A program made the translations under genes and the position numbers. Positions 32,515-44,179 of a DNA stretch of 64,000 bases are shown one piece after another. Position 1 is the stretch's first letter. The number at the start of each line of letters is the position of its first letter. Under the pieces are notes generated by a model. That model searched no databases and had not been told where the DNA came from. It was given only the letters and a program-made list of their open reading frames with translations. The stretch spans positions 13,965,280 through 14,029,279 of the forward strand of contig OW203998.1 of assembly GCA_934047225.1 (NCBI GenBank), in the 5' to 3' direction. The stretch comes from Ypsolopha sequella (taxonomy: Eukaryota; Arthropoda; Insecta; Lepidoptera; Ypsolophidae).

Positions 32515-33110
32515 ATTTAAATTTTTCTCAATTTTTATTCATATATTTTAGAAAAAATAATATGCACTGATGTTTTCTGAACTTTGAGAAAATGACGTGC
32601 AAGTAAATGAAAAATAACCTACATATAAAAGATATGGCGGAAAAATATTTCCTCTACCTAAAGGGTATATAGAGTAAATCAAACTAATATTAGATAATTA
32701 AATTAGGAAAGCTTTCCAAAACAAAAATAAAGGTATTCTATAACGTACAAGCCTGTACAAAAATCCTACGCAAATTGGTAAGCTTATAGCGGAAAATAGG
32801 AACGAAGGGAATAAAATACACATTATTATTCCCCCCAGCACCGTAAACGGGGAACAAAGCATTGCTATTACACCCTAATCTCCGAAGACGGTCGAAAGGG
32901 ACTCAGAGCCATCATCCTGCCCTATAACCCTTTACGATACAAAGTTGAACCAACGTCCATAGCCTGTTATAGCATATTTCACTTGTCTCCGTTAACCATA
33001 TCCGTATCTAGGTCGGTGTCAGGGGGAACGGTCCCTCCCTGAGTACTTTCTGGCCCCCACCCCCCCCCCCATAAATACGAGTGTCCAATATAAGGCATTA
33101 TTTCTTTTGT
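32515..33110. other. Unassigned sequence with a poly-C run
   Basis: A run of C (about 33059-33070) follows CTGGCCCCCA. The rest has no recognisable feature. Confidence 0.4.
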
Positions 33111-33112
33111 TT

Positions 33113-33390
33113 TTAGGGTTCCGTACAAAAATGGTAACCTACTGGACCCTATTACTAAGACTCCGCTGTCCGTCTGTCACCAGGCTACTCATGAACCGTG
33201 ATAGTTAGACAGTTGAAATTTTCACAGATGATGTATTTCTGTTGCCGCTATAACAAAAAATACTAAAAACAGAATAAAGTAACTATTTAAGGGGGCTCCC
33301 ATACAACAGACATGTTTTTTTTGCCGTTTTTATACATAATGGTACGGAACCCTTCGTGCGCGAGTCCGACTCGCACTTCACCGGTTTTTT
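33113..33390 (-). repeat. Repeat C, inverted copy
   Basis: Starts TTTTAGGGTTCCGTAC and ends with GCGCGAGTCCGACTCGCAC; about 80 percent similar by eye to 7735-8018 in opposite orientation. Confidence 0.8.
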
Positions 33391-33394
33391 TAGT

Positions 33395-33860
33395 TTGTAT
33401 GTGATCTCGTTTTATGGAGGGTTATCTGTTTATTTAATCATGATCACATAATCGAGAACAGTGATGGCTTCATAACTTAGAGCCGGGGCCCGGCAACCCA
33501 GTTACAAATCCTAGTTACGCCAATGGTAGTTATAACCTACCCCAGCCATATATGGGTCAAGGGCCACTGGATGTAACAAGGAAGATTGTAGGGCGCTCTC
33601 ATCGAACAACTAGCCTCGAGAAGGGATATGCCGATCCGTCCGATTTCGCTATCTAATCAGTGTTTTTGCATATATGATAATATATATTATATTATTATGC
33701 AGACATTATTAAAAGTTAATATTTATAAATAAATTAATTAATTAACTTATTTGGCACTACCCTTATAATCTCTACATCACCAAAGGTTAACTGGTAGAGA
33801 ATGCTAATTAGCTTTGTGCATTGTCATCTTATTTTGTGCAATAAAGAATTTACATACCTT
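33395..33860. other. Unassigned sequence
   Basis: Nothing recognised. Confidence 0.35.
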
Positions 33861-33862
33861 AC

Positions 33863-33944
33863 TTACCGGGCATTCTCTATCACTGCGTGGCTTAGCCAAT
33901 CAGAGCGCGCGAAAGAGCGTTGAAAGTTGGCGGAATTTATCAAC
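33863..33944 (+). repeat. Dispersed repeat D, copy 2
   Basis: Reverse complement of 10797-10886. Confidence 0.6.
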
Positions 33945-34307
33945 AACAAACAACCTGGAACAAACCAGGTGTCATTGCACCTCTTTAGGGATAGTTTCTC
34001 TATGGGCGCTCTTTATTACGTGTATAACCATAATGACTCTCTGTTGTCACTCATATTTTTTTTTACGTTCATTGGCAGAGTTTGTTTATATTCATTCACA
34101 TTATATCTATATAAAAAGATTTAAAAATCTGTAAAGTGTAAGTCGTACATAAACAACGGGTTCCGTCAACAGAATTTGGTGTAGAAAGGTTATGCCGAGT
34201 TATGCTGATTGAAAAACCGTTTTGAGATGATAAATTTTTTCGCCATATATGATGATATATATACTTATAGACATTATAGATATTTCAATTATAACCTTGA
34301 TTTGACC

Positions 34308-34568
34308 CAGTGGCGTGCACAGAACTTTTTGCTGGAAAAGCAAACAATTGTTCAAGAACAACAATAAAAAAAATATGAAAAAATTTAAATATCACTTTGA
34401 AAAAAAAAATTGTATGACGCCAGGGTAGACAATGTCTACCCTAGAGTGAAAATTTCCTATACAAACTTTTTTTTTTCAAAGTGATATTTAAATTTTTTTA
34501 TATTTTTTTTATTGTTGTTCTTGACCAATTGTTTGCTTTTCCAGCAAAAAGTTCTGTGCACGCCACTG
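34308..34568. mobile_element. Palindromic hAT-like element, family K, copy 1, 8-bp TSD
   Basis: The 261-bp element has ends CAGTGGCGTGCACAGAAC and GTTCTGTGCACGCCACTG. Almost its whole length is palindromic. It is flanked by the exact octamer ATTTGACC (34300-34307 and 34569-34576). Confidence 0.92.
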
Positions 34569-34569
34569 A

Positions 34570-34925
34570 TTTGACCCTATGCTATGGTTGAAAGGAGAAA
34601 TTGCTTTTTTATCGTTGACACATAGATCACACACGTTACCATATAATCTATGTTTTGATATAAACTAAATGTATTTGTTTTCGTACCAACGCAAAGGATA
34701 TTTTGGTTACTACCCATAAGGGAGCAAATGACGTCACAAAGCAAAGAAAACACTAATAAATATTAAAAAAATATCAACTGCATAAAATTGAAATTGGTTT
34801 AAATTAACACCACTAAATGGTCTGTATTTAAAAAAAAAAACAAATACAGTTTTATTTTCCTGGTGAACATGGCAAATTGTAATCCGTTTGAAAACACGCT
34901 TCATTGAGGCACTACACATTTCTTT
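34570..34925. other. Unassigned sequence
   Basis: No feature seen. Confidence 0.35.
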
Positions 34926-34926
34926 T

Positions 34927-35105
34927 AATATTTTTAAAATATGACGTCATCAAAGGTGTTGCCTATTTTTTATATTTTTAAAATATGACGTCATCAAAGG
35001 TGTTGAATATTTTTAATATTTTTAAAATATGACATCATCAAAGGTGTTGCCTATTTTTAATATTTTTAAAATATGACGTCATCAAAGGTGTTGCCTATTT
35101 TTAAG
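34927..35105. repeat. Four 44-bp tandem repeats containing TGACGTCA
   Basis: The unit AATATTTTTAAAATATGACG then TCATCAAAGGTGTTGCCTAT repeats four times. TGACGTCA, the CRE/ATF palindrome, starts at 34942, 34986 and 35074; the third unit (35030) has TGACATCA. Confidence 0.9.
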
Positions 35106-35370
35106 ATATGCCCAGATTAATTAATTCTTCATCAGCATTCCAGCGTCTAGCCGTTCTGGAATTATGCCTTGAACAGACGGACTGACAGACAGACACACAT
35201 ACAGACAGACAGACACCTGTAAGGGTAGGCTTATTAGGTTTCAGTTTTTTTGATGGAATACTAATGTCTGTCTTATTCCTGTATAATTAGAATTGTTCGT
35301 GGACTTTTTGGGATATTTAATTAAAGCGACGCGTATTTAAGGATGGGAAACGAGCAGTACAACTTTATTA
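35105..35370. other. Unassigned; GACAGACAGAC-rich stretch
   Basis: 35175-35215 resembles the GACAGAC portion of repeats B and C. No more can be said. Confidence 0.35.
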
Positions 35371-35372
35371 AT

Positions 35373-35751
35373 AGTAGTTTATGCTACGAGGGCGAAAAGG
35401 AATAAATTACGAAGACGATTTAAAACACGAGCGTAGCAAGTGTTTTAAACGTAACCGAGTAATTTATTGCTCTTACGCCCGTGTATCATACTACCTTTTT
35501 CAATGTATAGTGTGAGGAAATAAAACAAATATAATCTTGTGAACTTTAAATTATGATTGGCTCAAAAGGACTGTATCCAGAGCCGTTAAACAGTTGAAAA
35601 AAAGTATTACATTTATAGTACACATGAAAGGTTGCAGGTTAGCCAACTATTGTAAATAAATAAAAAAAAAAGCCCTAGGGCAAAATAATCGACTTTCTGT
35701 TCGGTTTTGATGCATAAAAAGTGGGCCTTTACGAGCACTTGCATTGAAAAA
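35373..35751 (+). repeat. Repeat H, copy 1
   Basis: About 380 bp. The first 130 bp form a hairpin between GTAGTTTATGCTACGAGGGC and GCCCGTGTATCATACTAC, inside which AATAAATTACGA/CCGAGTAATTTATT also pair. The tail carries AAGTGGGCCTTTACGAGCAC and ends TGCATTGAAAAA. Strongly conserved copies are at 47468-47861 and 63616-64000 (inverted). No coding capacity. Confidence 0.85.
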
Positions 35752-35754
35752 CAA

Positions 35755-36375
35755 ATTATTAGAGGATAACTGGTCTAACTTGGGAAAGACAACAGGCAAA
35801 AGGCTATTCATAAAACACAGGAATTAATTCACAGCAATCGCTCTGAACTCTGAAGTATCGAAATGACAAAGCGAAGTTATCACGCAATAAAGTAACAAAT
35901 AGGCGGTTAGATAACAAAGTAAAACTCGCGGTTAACCCGCAAACGGCGCGATATCAAATATTTATTCGCTCGCGGTGAAAGTCGAGTGGAGCGCAGGCGG
36001 TAGATATCATAAAGCGAATAACGGCGAAAAAACACACGTTTGTTTTCAGTTGAATAGACCTTTTCTTTTTTTTTATAAAATAGGGTTAAACTGGTAAGCG
36101 GTTTTTGTGGCTATTGAATTCATGAGAGTTCGATGAACGGCGTAAAATTATTAACTCAACATGATTCGGTTCGTATTTTAATAACAGAGAATAATTAACG
36201 AATTGTTCAGTCACGCTTTTCATTGCTTAATTATGCGAGAAAAGCTCGGCAAATCTTTGAATAAATGTAGTATGTATGTATATTTTGTAAGGATATAGAG
36301 GTGTATACATTTTATTTATTTATAGCTCATTTCTAGGTTAAAAAGATTTTAACAATAATATTGTTTGCTTTACTA
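35755..36375. other. Unassigned sequence with GC-richer patch
   Basis: 35930-36020 is relatively GC-rich (CGCGGTTAACCCGC, GGAGCGCAGGCGG) without an open frame or a repeat partner. Confidence 0.35.
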
Positions 36376-36379
36376 GTTT

Positions 36380-36770
36380 TCTTCTCCTAGATTGTCCTTG
36401 ACATAAGCCTCTTCCAGGTACCTCGATCTCTCTATCCTTTGCCTTTCTAGTACACGTCTTTCCTGCTACTTATCTCGTCTTCCCATCTCCTTATTTGTCT
36501 CCCTCTTTTTCTTTTTTCTTCTCTCGGGTACCATGGTGTTATTCTTTCTGTCCATTTATCTTTGCCTTCTCTGATCATATGTCCTGTCCATTTCCATTTA
36601 AATTTTCTTATGGTGCGAGTAATCCCTTCTACTTTAGTTCTTTTTCTAATTTTTGTTAGTTTTACTCTGTCTTTAAGTTTTAGGTGCAGCATACTTCTCT
36701 CCAGTCTCTTCACTCGAAGTATGCCAACACAACATGGAGAGAAGTATGCTGCATCTAGAGGTGTATACAT
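36380..36770 (-). pseudogene. RTE-like reverse transcriptase C-terminal fragment
   Basis: The minus-strand frame 36770-36447 contains KLKDRVKLTKIRKRTKV, FKWKWTGHMIREG and KRKRGRQIRRWEDEI. These match the DRV..I..RT / WAGH / RGRP.RRW.D phrases at the C-terminal end of RTE/BovB-like polymerases. Remnants past the stop, to about 36380, still read like the last codons of that family. No catalytic residues remain. Confidence 0.7.
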
Positions 36771-36794
36771 ACAAGGTATTAAATTGCTTTAAAA

Positions 36795-37800
36795 CTTACA
36801 CCACAAGTGATACTGAACATATTGAGCAATATAAAATTACGCTAACAAAAATCAGTGGGTAGGTATAAAAAGCTTTGTATAATTTCAAATTTATAAAACA
36901 AAAGCTTTTGAAGTAGAACATGTGATTCAAGTTTAAAAGTACGTCGGTATACCTTGTATCATTGTATGTACTTACAAGCATGTATAGCGTGTCAGTCAAA
37001 TGTCAGTACTGTCACCTACGGTTCAAGCATCTATTTTTTATATGATTTTAAGCCTTTTCCGTGCGTCACAAGAACTGGCATTGGGTAAGTTGACTTGCGG
37101 GCGACCATACATAATCGAAAAATTCTGTCAACCGTTTTTCGTACAAAATGGGCAGTATCTTTAATGTTAACGAATAGTAATAAGTTAATGAAACACCTTT
37201 GGAACTCTTTAGATATTTTATACCAATAATATTATAAAGTATACTTTGTTTGACTTACTTACATTTTCAAGGCGCAATATTGTATACAATCGAAAAGCTA
37301 AAGGGACAAAATTCACGGGAAAGAGTAAGATGGCGCTCTTTACACCTTTTGTCCGGTATCACTCACATGAACGCCAAAATCAAGAAAAAAAAATTATGCA
37401 ATTCAATTCCTTGGATTGTGACAATGACGAACGGTATAAACTATATGGATTTGGATACGTGATCGCTTAATAATTAAAGAATGAAATTATGAAATCAAAA
37501 TGTTCCACGTTTCAGAAACGTCAGATCTGTATGGCATGTCTAAACGGCCGTTCATACTGTTTTGGGTTTGCGTAACATCATACAAAGCAACTTTAAACGC
37601 AAATTGAACATCAAATAATTTTTCCGGAGAATAATTTTTATGTTAATTAATTAATTCCAGAGATTATCTCTTAGATCCAACGTCACCCACAAATATCTCT
37701 TCTCTATGATTCAAGTGTTTCAAGGTTTTTTTTTGAACAACTGTTATTATATTTTCAACGCGGGCAGAGACGCGGGCACATCTAGTAATAGGGGAGATGA
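36795..37800. other. Unassigned sequence
   Basis: Short frames only, no repeat partner. Confidence 0.35.
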
Positions 37801-37821
37801 CAGGGTAAACAAAATATTATT

Positions 37822-38083
37822 CTATTTAGTCCGTCATTTAGATTATCAAAAATTATTGGACACGTATTTTTTCTTTTAACAATCAAACAAAAAATTACAG
37901 AGATAAAGCGCGTCAAACTTTGGGAGTGGGGGCTGGTGACGTCACGCCTCGGTAAAAAGTGTACATAGGCGTGACGTCACGCGAAACTTTAGCGGGCTAT
38001 ATCTTCATCATTTTTTGTTTAATTGACAAAAGAAAAAACACGTGTCCAATATTTTCTAATAATCTAACTGACGGAGTAATTAG
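37822..38083. mobile_element. Foldback MITE with about 125-bp TIRs
   Basis: CTATTTAGTCCGTCATTTAG at the left is inverted as CTAACTGACGGAGTAATTAG at the right. The arms continue inward (ATTGGACACG and CGTGTCCAAT) to a centre of two GTGACGTCACG palindromes around 37940 and 37972. Confidence 0.85.
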
Positions 38084-38319
38084 ATTTTTTTTTAATACAA
38101 TACAGATCTATACATACTTATAAAATATTTCCGTGACTGACTGAAAGACAACGCACAGCCTAAACCGCTGAAGATAAAAACATTAAATTTGAAATATACC
38201 TTTGTTACATTAGGACGGTAGCGATGCAGTAAGCAAGAATTTTTCGAAATTCATACCAATAAAGGGGTGAAATGGGGAGTGTTTTGGAAATACGTTCCCA
38301 ACGGATTGTTCATATCCAT

Positions 38320-39010
38320 AGACATAGAATACCTTTTTTTCTTAAACTAGACTGATAAAGGGCTCTTTGGCTGTATGGAATTCTAAACGTCAAATGTAGT
38401 AAAGTTTCCCGCCCTGGCTCAGAGCAAAAAGCGGCAATATTAAAATTTTACTAAATATTAGACATGCACCGGCAGTTTCGGCACTTTTTCAGGATCCGGC
38501 CGGATACCGGATTATCATGCCGGGTACTAGATAAAAAATAAAATAACTGCTTTTTTATGGGCAAACGTTTATTAAATCAAAAATATCAACTTTTTACTTA
38601 AATTAACTTTTAATTTTAATAAATATCAATTTAACAATCATGAAATTAAAACGTCCTTGAAAATTTTATTCTCGCCGTGCGGTTCTGTGTGTGTATGTTA
38701 TGTGAATAATTTGTGTTCTTTGAGCAGTGGATGAACGGAAACAAATTTGCCCCATCTCTTCCCTCTCTGTCTCACCCCGCACTGCTTAACCCTTTTCAGC
38801 GGTGGGTTTTAAAAGACATTTAATGGCGGATGATTTTGCCGGAAACCCGGCAAGTATTTAGAGTACATTTTTTTTCAAAAAGATTGCATTTAAAAAAATT
38901 TCTTATGAAAAGATTTTGTTGGGTTTACAGTACTAGGGGCGTACCGTTACTTCATTACACACACATAACCATGTATCACACACATTGACACTCGAGTTTG
39001 GTAACATCAT
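38320..39010 (+). repeat. Repeat E, copy 2, interrupted by a hAT-like piece
   Basis: Matches 17835-17095 in reverse. At 38463-38530 it is interrupted by CGGCCGGATACCGGATTATC, a piece of the same CCGGATA-rich family seen in the hAT element at 53945. Confidence 0.6.
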
Positions 39011-39164
39011 GTTTCCTTGGCTTTATAAATCTATGAGTATTTGGGATATAAACATAAATACAGATTGGCGGCGGACGAAGACGCGGGCGTCCTCTAGGTG
39101 AATTATAAATTAGTACAAAACTAAGTTCCTATTAATTAATACGTAATTTAGGCACAATAACAAA

Positions 39165-39612
39165 ATCCATCCATCCATCAGCCTAGTTCGTCCACTGCTG
39201 GACATAAGCCTTTTCAGGACTTTGCCACTCCCGGCAGCAGTGGCGTGCACAGAACTTTTTGCTGGAAAAGCAAGCAATTGGTCAAGAACAACAATAAAAA
39301 AATATGAAAAAATTTAAATATCACTTGGAAAAAAAAAAGTTTGTAAGTATAGGAAATTTTTACTCTAGGTTAGACATTGTCTCCCCTGGCGTCATACAAA
39401 TTTTTTTTTTCAAAGTGATATTTAAATTTTTTCATATCTTTTTTATTGTTGTTCTTGACCAATTGCTTGCTTTTCCAGCAAAAAGCTCTGTGCACGCCAC
39501 TGCCCGGCGGTCATCCTGGAAGAATGGCCCATACTCACACACGCTGGGCAGGCGGGTTGGTGAGCGCGGTGCTTTTGAATTTATTATAAACACGCTATCA
39601 GTACAGAATTAG
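39165..39612 (-). pseudogene. Non-LTR 3' fragment interrupted by a hAT element
   Basis: The minus-strand translation of the left part ends in KAYVQQWTN-like sequence followed by a stop, a common C-terminus of insect non-LTR polymerases. The fragment is split at 39237/39503 by the family K element. The same fragment without the insertion is at 56118-56260, which shows the original order. Confidence 0.55.
39238..39502. mobile_element. Palindromic hAT-like element, family K, copy 2
   Basis: Ends CAGTGGCGTGCACAGAAC and CTGTGCACGCCACTG. Flanks CCCGGCAG (39230-39237) and CCCGGCGG (39503-39510) differ at one base. The uninserted paralogue at 56118 reads CTCCCGGCGGTCATCC, so the target and duplication are confirmed. 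Confidence 0.9.
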
Positions 39613-39614
39613 TT

Positions 39615-40315
39615 TAACAAAATCCTCCAACGACTTAACAATTTAACGGAATCGCTCAGCGGAATAATGCTTCAAAATTTGATTAATATTTGCAGATTAC
39701 ATATAAGGAGAATTTTCAAGAAAATTTCTGAATTACCTTCAAGCACCACTGGATTACGTAGAGTCGGTTTCCTCGTAAAAATATAATTTCTTGGAAAAGA
39801 ATACAGCGCTTTTGAACAATAACTTTTTTCAGCTCTTTCTTTTAAACTCGGCAGCAGTATAAAAGGATGGGTTATAGTCCAGTAAATGAATGATTTGAGA
39901 TCGAATTAAAAACACATTAGTAAATAGCTTTTTCATATCATTGGCACTATGGAAGAACATCTTTTTAATACTATACTAAAATAATTAAACTCCTGAGCTT
40001 ACTAATATTGTTCCTAGCTATGGTCTAATTAACGTGGTTCAGTTTGATAAAAATATTTATCGGGGTATTATTTTGAGTTTAAATTTTTCAGTTAATTTAC
40101 TGACATTGTTGGAAATCCAACCATCGTTCGCTCACCGGAACCCTGAGGGGTCAGAAGAGGCTAGAGGGGGCTGACCGGAGCAAGCGCGACTCATATTCCA
40201 TTATTTTCACCCAGTGTACAGACTTAATATGAGATTCTTAAATTAACTGGACTCCCTCTTTCGCTACAAACGAGGGGAACCAAAATAATAGGTAAGAAAT
40301 TTGAAGAAATTTCCG
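39615..40315. other. Unassigned sequence
   Basis: No feature seen. Confidence 0.35.
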
Positions 40316-40320
40316 AAATT

Positions 40321-40700
40321 TTCTTACAGTTTCATGAGTTCATAATTCCTGTAATTCAATACCTATTTCCATTATTTGTTTTTTGTTTGAAAGTTGATTT
40401 CAAATTTCATATACGTATTAAATTTAGTTTTTATTGTCAGTTTGACAACCAAAATTAAATGTTCAAAAGCAGTTCGTTCTAAATGCCGTCCGTAAGATTC
40501 ATAATAATTTTTTACAGCTGACATTTTCAAAAATTAAAAGAATGTTGCTGTTAGCTCAACGTTGTCTCATTCATACACAAAAAAATACCTACATAATTTT
40601 TATTTGTCATTACAAAAAAAAAACGCAAAAATTTTAGCACAGAAAATTGAGTTTCCTTTAAATTTTCTATAGAAAATGTCAATTTCATATGTAAAGACCT
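40321..40700 (+). repeat. Dispersed repeat I, copy 1
   Basis: From TTCATGAGTTCATAATT to CATATGTAAAGACCTAATAT. Other copies: 51620-52015 (inverted) and 59735-60135. Shared inner phrases are TTTTTTGTTTGAAAGT, AGCAGTTCGTTCTAAATGCC and AATGTTGCTGTTAGC. Confidence 0.75.
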
Positions 40701-40971
40701 AATATTCCGATTTATTGCGTTCTGTGTTTCTACGACACATACTTCAGTTCACTATAAATATTATACTTATTGTTATTATAGTACCAAAACTAAGATACGT
40801 TTTGGACAGTATTGGTAAGATTTTCATTGGTCCTTATGTTTAACAGGCACATTAAAAATACCCTGAAATCTTTTAGGATAAGCATTTCCCTTCCTGACTT
40901 ATTCAGTACCTAAATTGTCTCCTTGTTTTATTTAAGAGAAATGTCCGAAAAATGATAACCTCCTTATTTGC

Positions 40972-41384
40972 TTAAGAGGCTATGCGAATTTTATTTTTGT
41001 CACTGTCACTCCAAGCGAAAACACGCTCAGTACGAGAGGGGCGGATTCAGGGCGAAAGCGAAAAATTTTAGTTTTATAATAAAACTAAAATAGCTAGCAA
41101 AATTTCAAATATCAAAACTCTAGATATTGTTGAAACACACCTAATAAAATATGCTTGAGTTCTGTATATGGTTCCTGTTCGTCAAACGAGGAGAAAAAGT
41201 GTGTTTGAAAACCTCATTTCAACAATTATTTCTATCGAGGAAAATTTATCCAAACATGTTTTCCAATTTCAAAACCTTAGATTATATAGTCAAAATGCAT
41301 ATACCAGAAATTTATTAAATTTTCCGTGTATTTCATGAAATACACAAAAAAGAAGCACCTCTATTTTTTTACATATCGCCTTAA
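40972..41384. mobile_element. TTAA-bounded MITE, copy 2
   Basis: Starts TTAAGAGGCTATGCGAATTT and ends ACATATCGCCTTAA. Same family as 12504-12929. Confidence 0.8.
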
Positions 41385-41389
41385 TATCT

Positions 41390-43200
41390 ATCACGATCAC
41401 TTTGCTAATTGGTTTTAGATGTAATACCTACCTACATCTGTATATATCTGTAAGTACATTATTAACATCTTCACAGCCAAGTGTAAGCAAAATGATAAAC
41501 GCAAGAAACTTCTAGCCTTCTCATCAATTAAATTCAAAACTCTCGCAAGAGAAATGTAGTAGCTTTCAAGTAGTTAATTCAGCGGCTTTATGAAACTGGA
41601 GTGATTTCAGAGTTTCCCAACTGCAAGCTTAGCTTTTTAATGAGATTAGCTCTAATGCCATTGCAATAAGAGCCACTGTTTGGTGTGCCAACTGAATTTA
41701 GGATGTAGTTCTCGACTAGTGTGGTTCCACACGGGGCGTGTTTACTGCAAATAGGAGCTCGACACGAAGAAGAAACATTACAGCGCATTCAAGTCTTGTA
41801 GGATATCGGGAAATGGGGTAGTGTGAATGAACTGGGTTGTTACATTTTGGGCCCGGGCTGTTTGCGAACTTTATGCGAATTGCGAACGGATTGCGAATAT
41901 GGCTCGCAAATGGTTTATTAATAAAAAAAGGATCATAGCAAGATTTATAGGCTACCTTAAGCTAATTACAGGAAAAAAATTCACTTAAATCAAATTATGT
42001 TAAGGTGTGTTAAGAGCGCTTTAGCAGCCAGATTGTGAAAAAAAAGTTCAAAGATTATTCAATATGTTGTTTTGCTGCGTGATCATTAGTATTACGCATC
42101 CAAGAAAACGAGGTAAATGAGACAACATATAATCGCCTCTATCAAAAGCAAATAAATTTGCCATTGGACTTATGGTGCTGGGGTAATAAAATATGTTGCT
42201 AGGTTAGACCATCCTTAACTCTGTTTTTATTTATTGCCTCACATTCATTATTTATTCCTATATTTTTATTTTTGTAATTATGTACCATATAGTTTTATAA
42301 GACAAACTTATTTTTTTATTGTATTTCCCTTTATTATATTTAGTTTAACTTGTTTTTTTATTATTTCACATTAAACCTAACCTGTAATATTTACTTGTAT
42401 AAAATAAACCAATAAAACTATGATGTCACATAAATAAATAAATTTCATTTCATTTCCAGCATGAGAGGGTCCCTGAATAAATCCTTGTTGGGGACCCCAA
42501 TTCAAACGGCCCTCGACAAATTTCCTGAAAACGCGTTTGTTGTATTTTTAACATAATTATTTCTCGTTCAATGAAATGTTTCTTTTGCTAACACAACCTT
42601 GAATGCGCTCTTATATTTGCGCGATTTCGTGTAAGAAAAAGTGAGAAAAGTTATTGCGCGTTAAAAGTTGTTTCTTGTGATATGTGTGGCATACACGGTG
42701 ACATTAGTTTACATATAAAGCTTAATTTATACTGAAGACTCGGCCAGTGCTCAGTATCAAGATTGATGACCCGTTTTGTGAAATTCGTAATTTTTTTTTT
42801 TTCGTGTTTCCTACATACACAAGCCCAACCTCGAGTCAGTTACTATGGGAGGTGAACATATTATTTTGCGAAATTAGGTAAAAGAGTTTTCAAATCAAAA
42901 TATATTGATTTGCAACAAAAATCTAACATGGTACACAAATAAGTTTACAAAATCATACACTAAAATAACAAAGTCATAAAAATCTTACAAAAAAAGAAAA
43001 AAAAACAACAGTACTTTTATATTTAACTTTCAAAATAATACGACGAAAGAAATTGGATAAACAGAAATAAAATGTCAAAGTTTAAATAATAAAATTGTAG
43101 CAAATTGTGAAATTAATAAGAAGATGAAGATTAAATTGTAGCAAATGTCAAGAAGTACTAAATCAAATTAAGGTTCAATTATATTATTATTAAATTCATA
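41390..43200. other. Mostly unassigned; one orphan frame and a possible LINE 3' tail
   Basis: A minus-strand frame of 66 codons at 41788-41588, rich in cysteine at its start, resembles no family I know and has no splice sites to support it. 42200-42450 ends in AATAAATAAATAAATTT and has the look of a retrotransposon 3' end, but no coding sequence precedes it. Confidence 0.3.
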
Positions 43201-43214
43201 CAGATTGTAAAAAG

Positions 43215-43298
43215 GTCGATCCGTGATACTGATCTAATCACTTACCAAACATCCAATTTGAATCTGCCTGTATTGAATAATGTCACCTTATAAACGGA
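43215..43298. repeat. Half copy of foldback MITE family A
   Basis: GATACTGATCTAATCACTTACC, TTTGAATCTG and GTCACCTTAT match the right arm of 360-621; the left arm is absent. Confidence 0.5.
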
Positions 43299-43299
43299 C

Positions 43300-43895
43300 C
43301 TCCATCCTTAATTCGGTAAATTTCGGTATAGTTTTTTGGGAACGGAAGCATTGGTGGGTACAGCCTTAAAATCCCCCTGTACCACCACCCCACAAAACAC
43401 GGACTTTTCGAGATGATTCAGGTGTACTTTTACGCAATATAGGCATATAAGGTTATAGATAGGTACCTATTTAAAATTCCTCGTGTCGGTAATATCGGTC
43501 GGTTAAAATATAGTGCTTCACTTCTTCTATCTTTGCCAAAAGCGCCTAAAAATTACTATTTTTTACTCTGTGATAAACATTATCATTATCAAATGGCTCC
43601 CTATATAATCCTAGATCCGCCCCTGAACGAAAGGCTCGGTACGTCCAAAAGATCTTTGATGTTGTTTTTTCAGAGCCCCACAAAGTGAAAGACCGATACT
43701 CTCTGACTGAAAGGACCAGCTGACCCTTATTAAAATACTACATCATCAGCATCATACCTTTACCCTTAACTGTATACTACAATATATACGTGCGTTTCTT
43801 GGAAGTTAACCCTTTCATCTAGCTTTACATTAAATAAATTATATGGCTGTGTACGTAAGCACAAAATAACAACTTACAGAAGGTTTACTCCGTAT
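43300..43895. other. Unassigned sequence
   Basis: No supported feature. Confidence 0.35.
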
Positions 43896-43900
43896 AACTA

Positions 43901-44073
43901 GCGAAAACACGTACACATAGGCGTACGTACGACGATCTCGGTTGAAGTCGGTCGAATGCCAATGCGAAATTCTGCCGAGATCATCATACGTACGCGTCTA
44001 TGCATGTGTGCGTCTGTTTTCGCTCCGTCGTCGAGTCGGCCTTCTGGTAGTATCTATTTTGTGGTGTAAGGTT
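43901..44073. repeat. Snapback repeat F, copy 2
   Basis: Same order as 18888-19064: inverted arms GCGTACGTACGACGATCTCGG and CCGAGATCATCATACGTACG, outer AGCGAAAACA/TGTTTTCGCT, then GGCCTTCTGGTAGTATCTAT. A frame of 81 codons crosses it but is not kept in copy 1. Confidence 0.75.
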
Positions 44074-44179
44074 TACTTAAATACCTTAAATATACGTAGG
44101 CATTACAAATTATTTTTACGTTCTAATTTCTCGTCAAAAGTTCTGCCATTAAAAAAAAATATATATAAAAATATATATA

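Noticed and set aside
36962..37462. Overlapping frames at 37246-37470 considered as a small gene
   Set aside because: Two plus-strand frames overlap with no motif, splice signals or repeat-independent support.
41588..41788. A 66-codon cysteine-containing minus-strand frame considered as a host exon
   Set aside because: No acceptor or donor fits and the family is unknown; mentioned only within the unassigned stretch.
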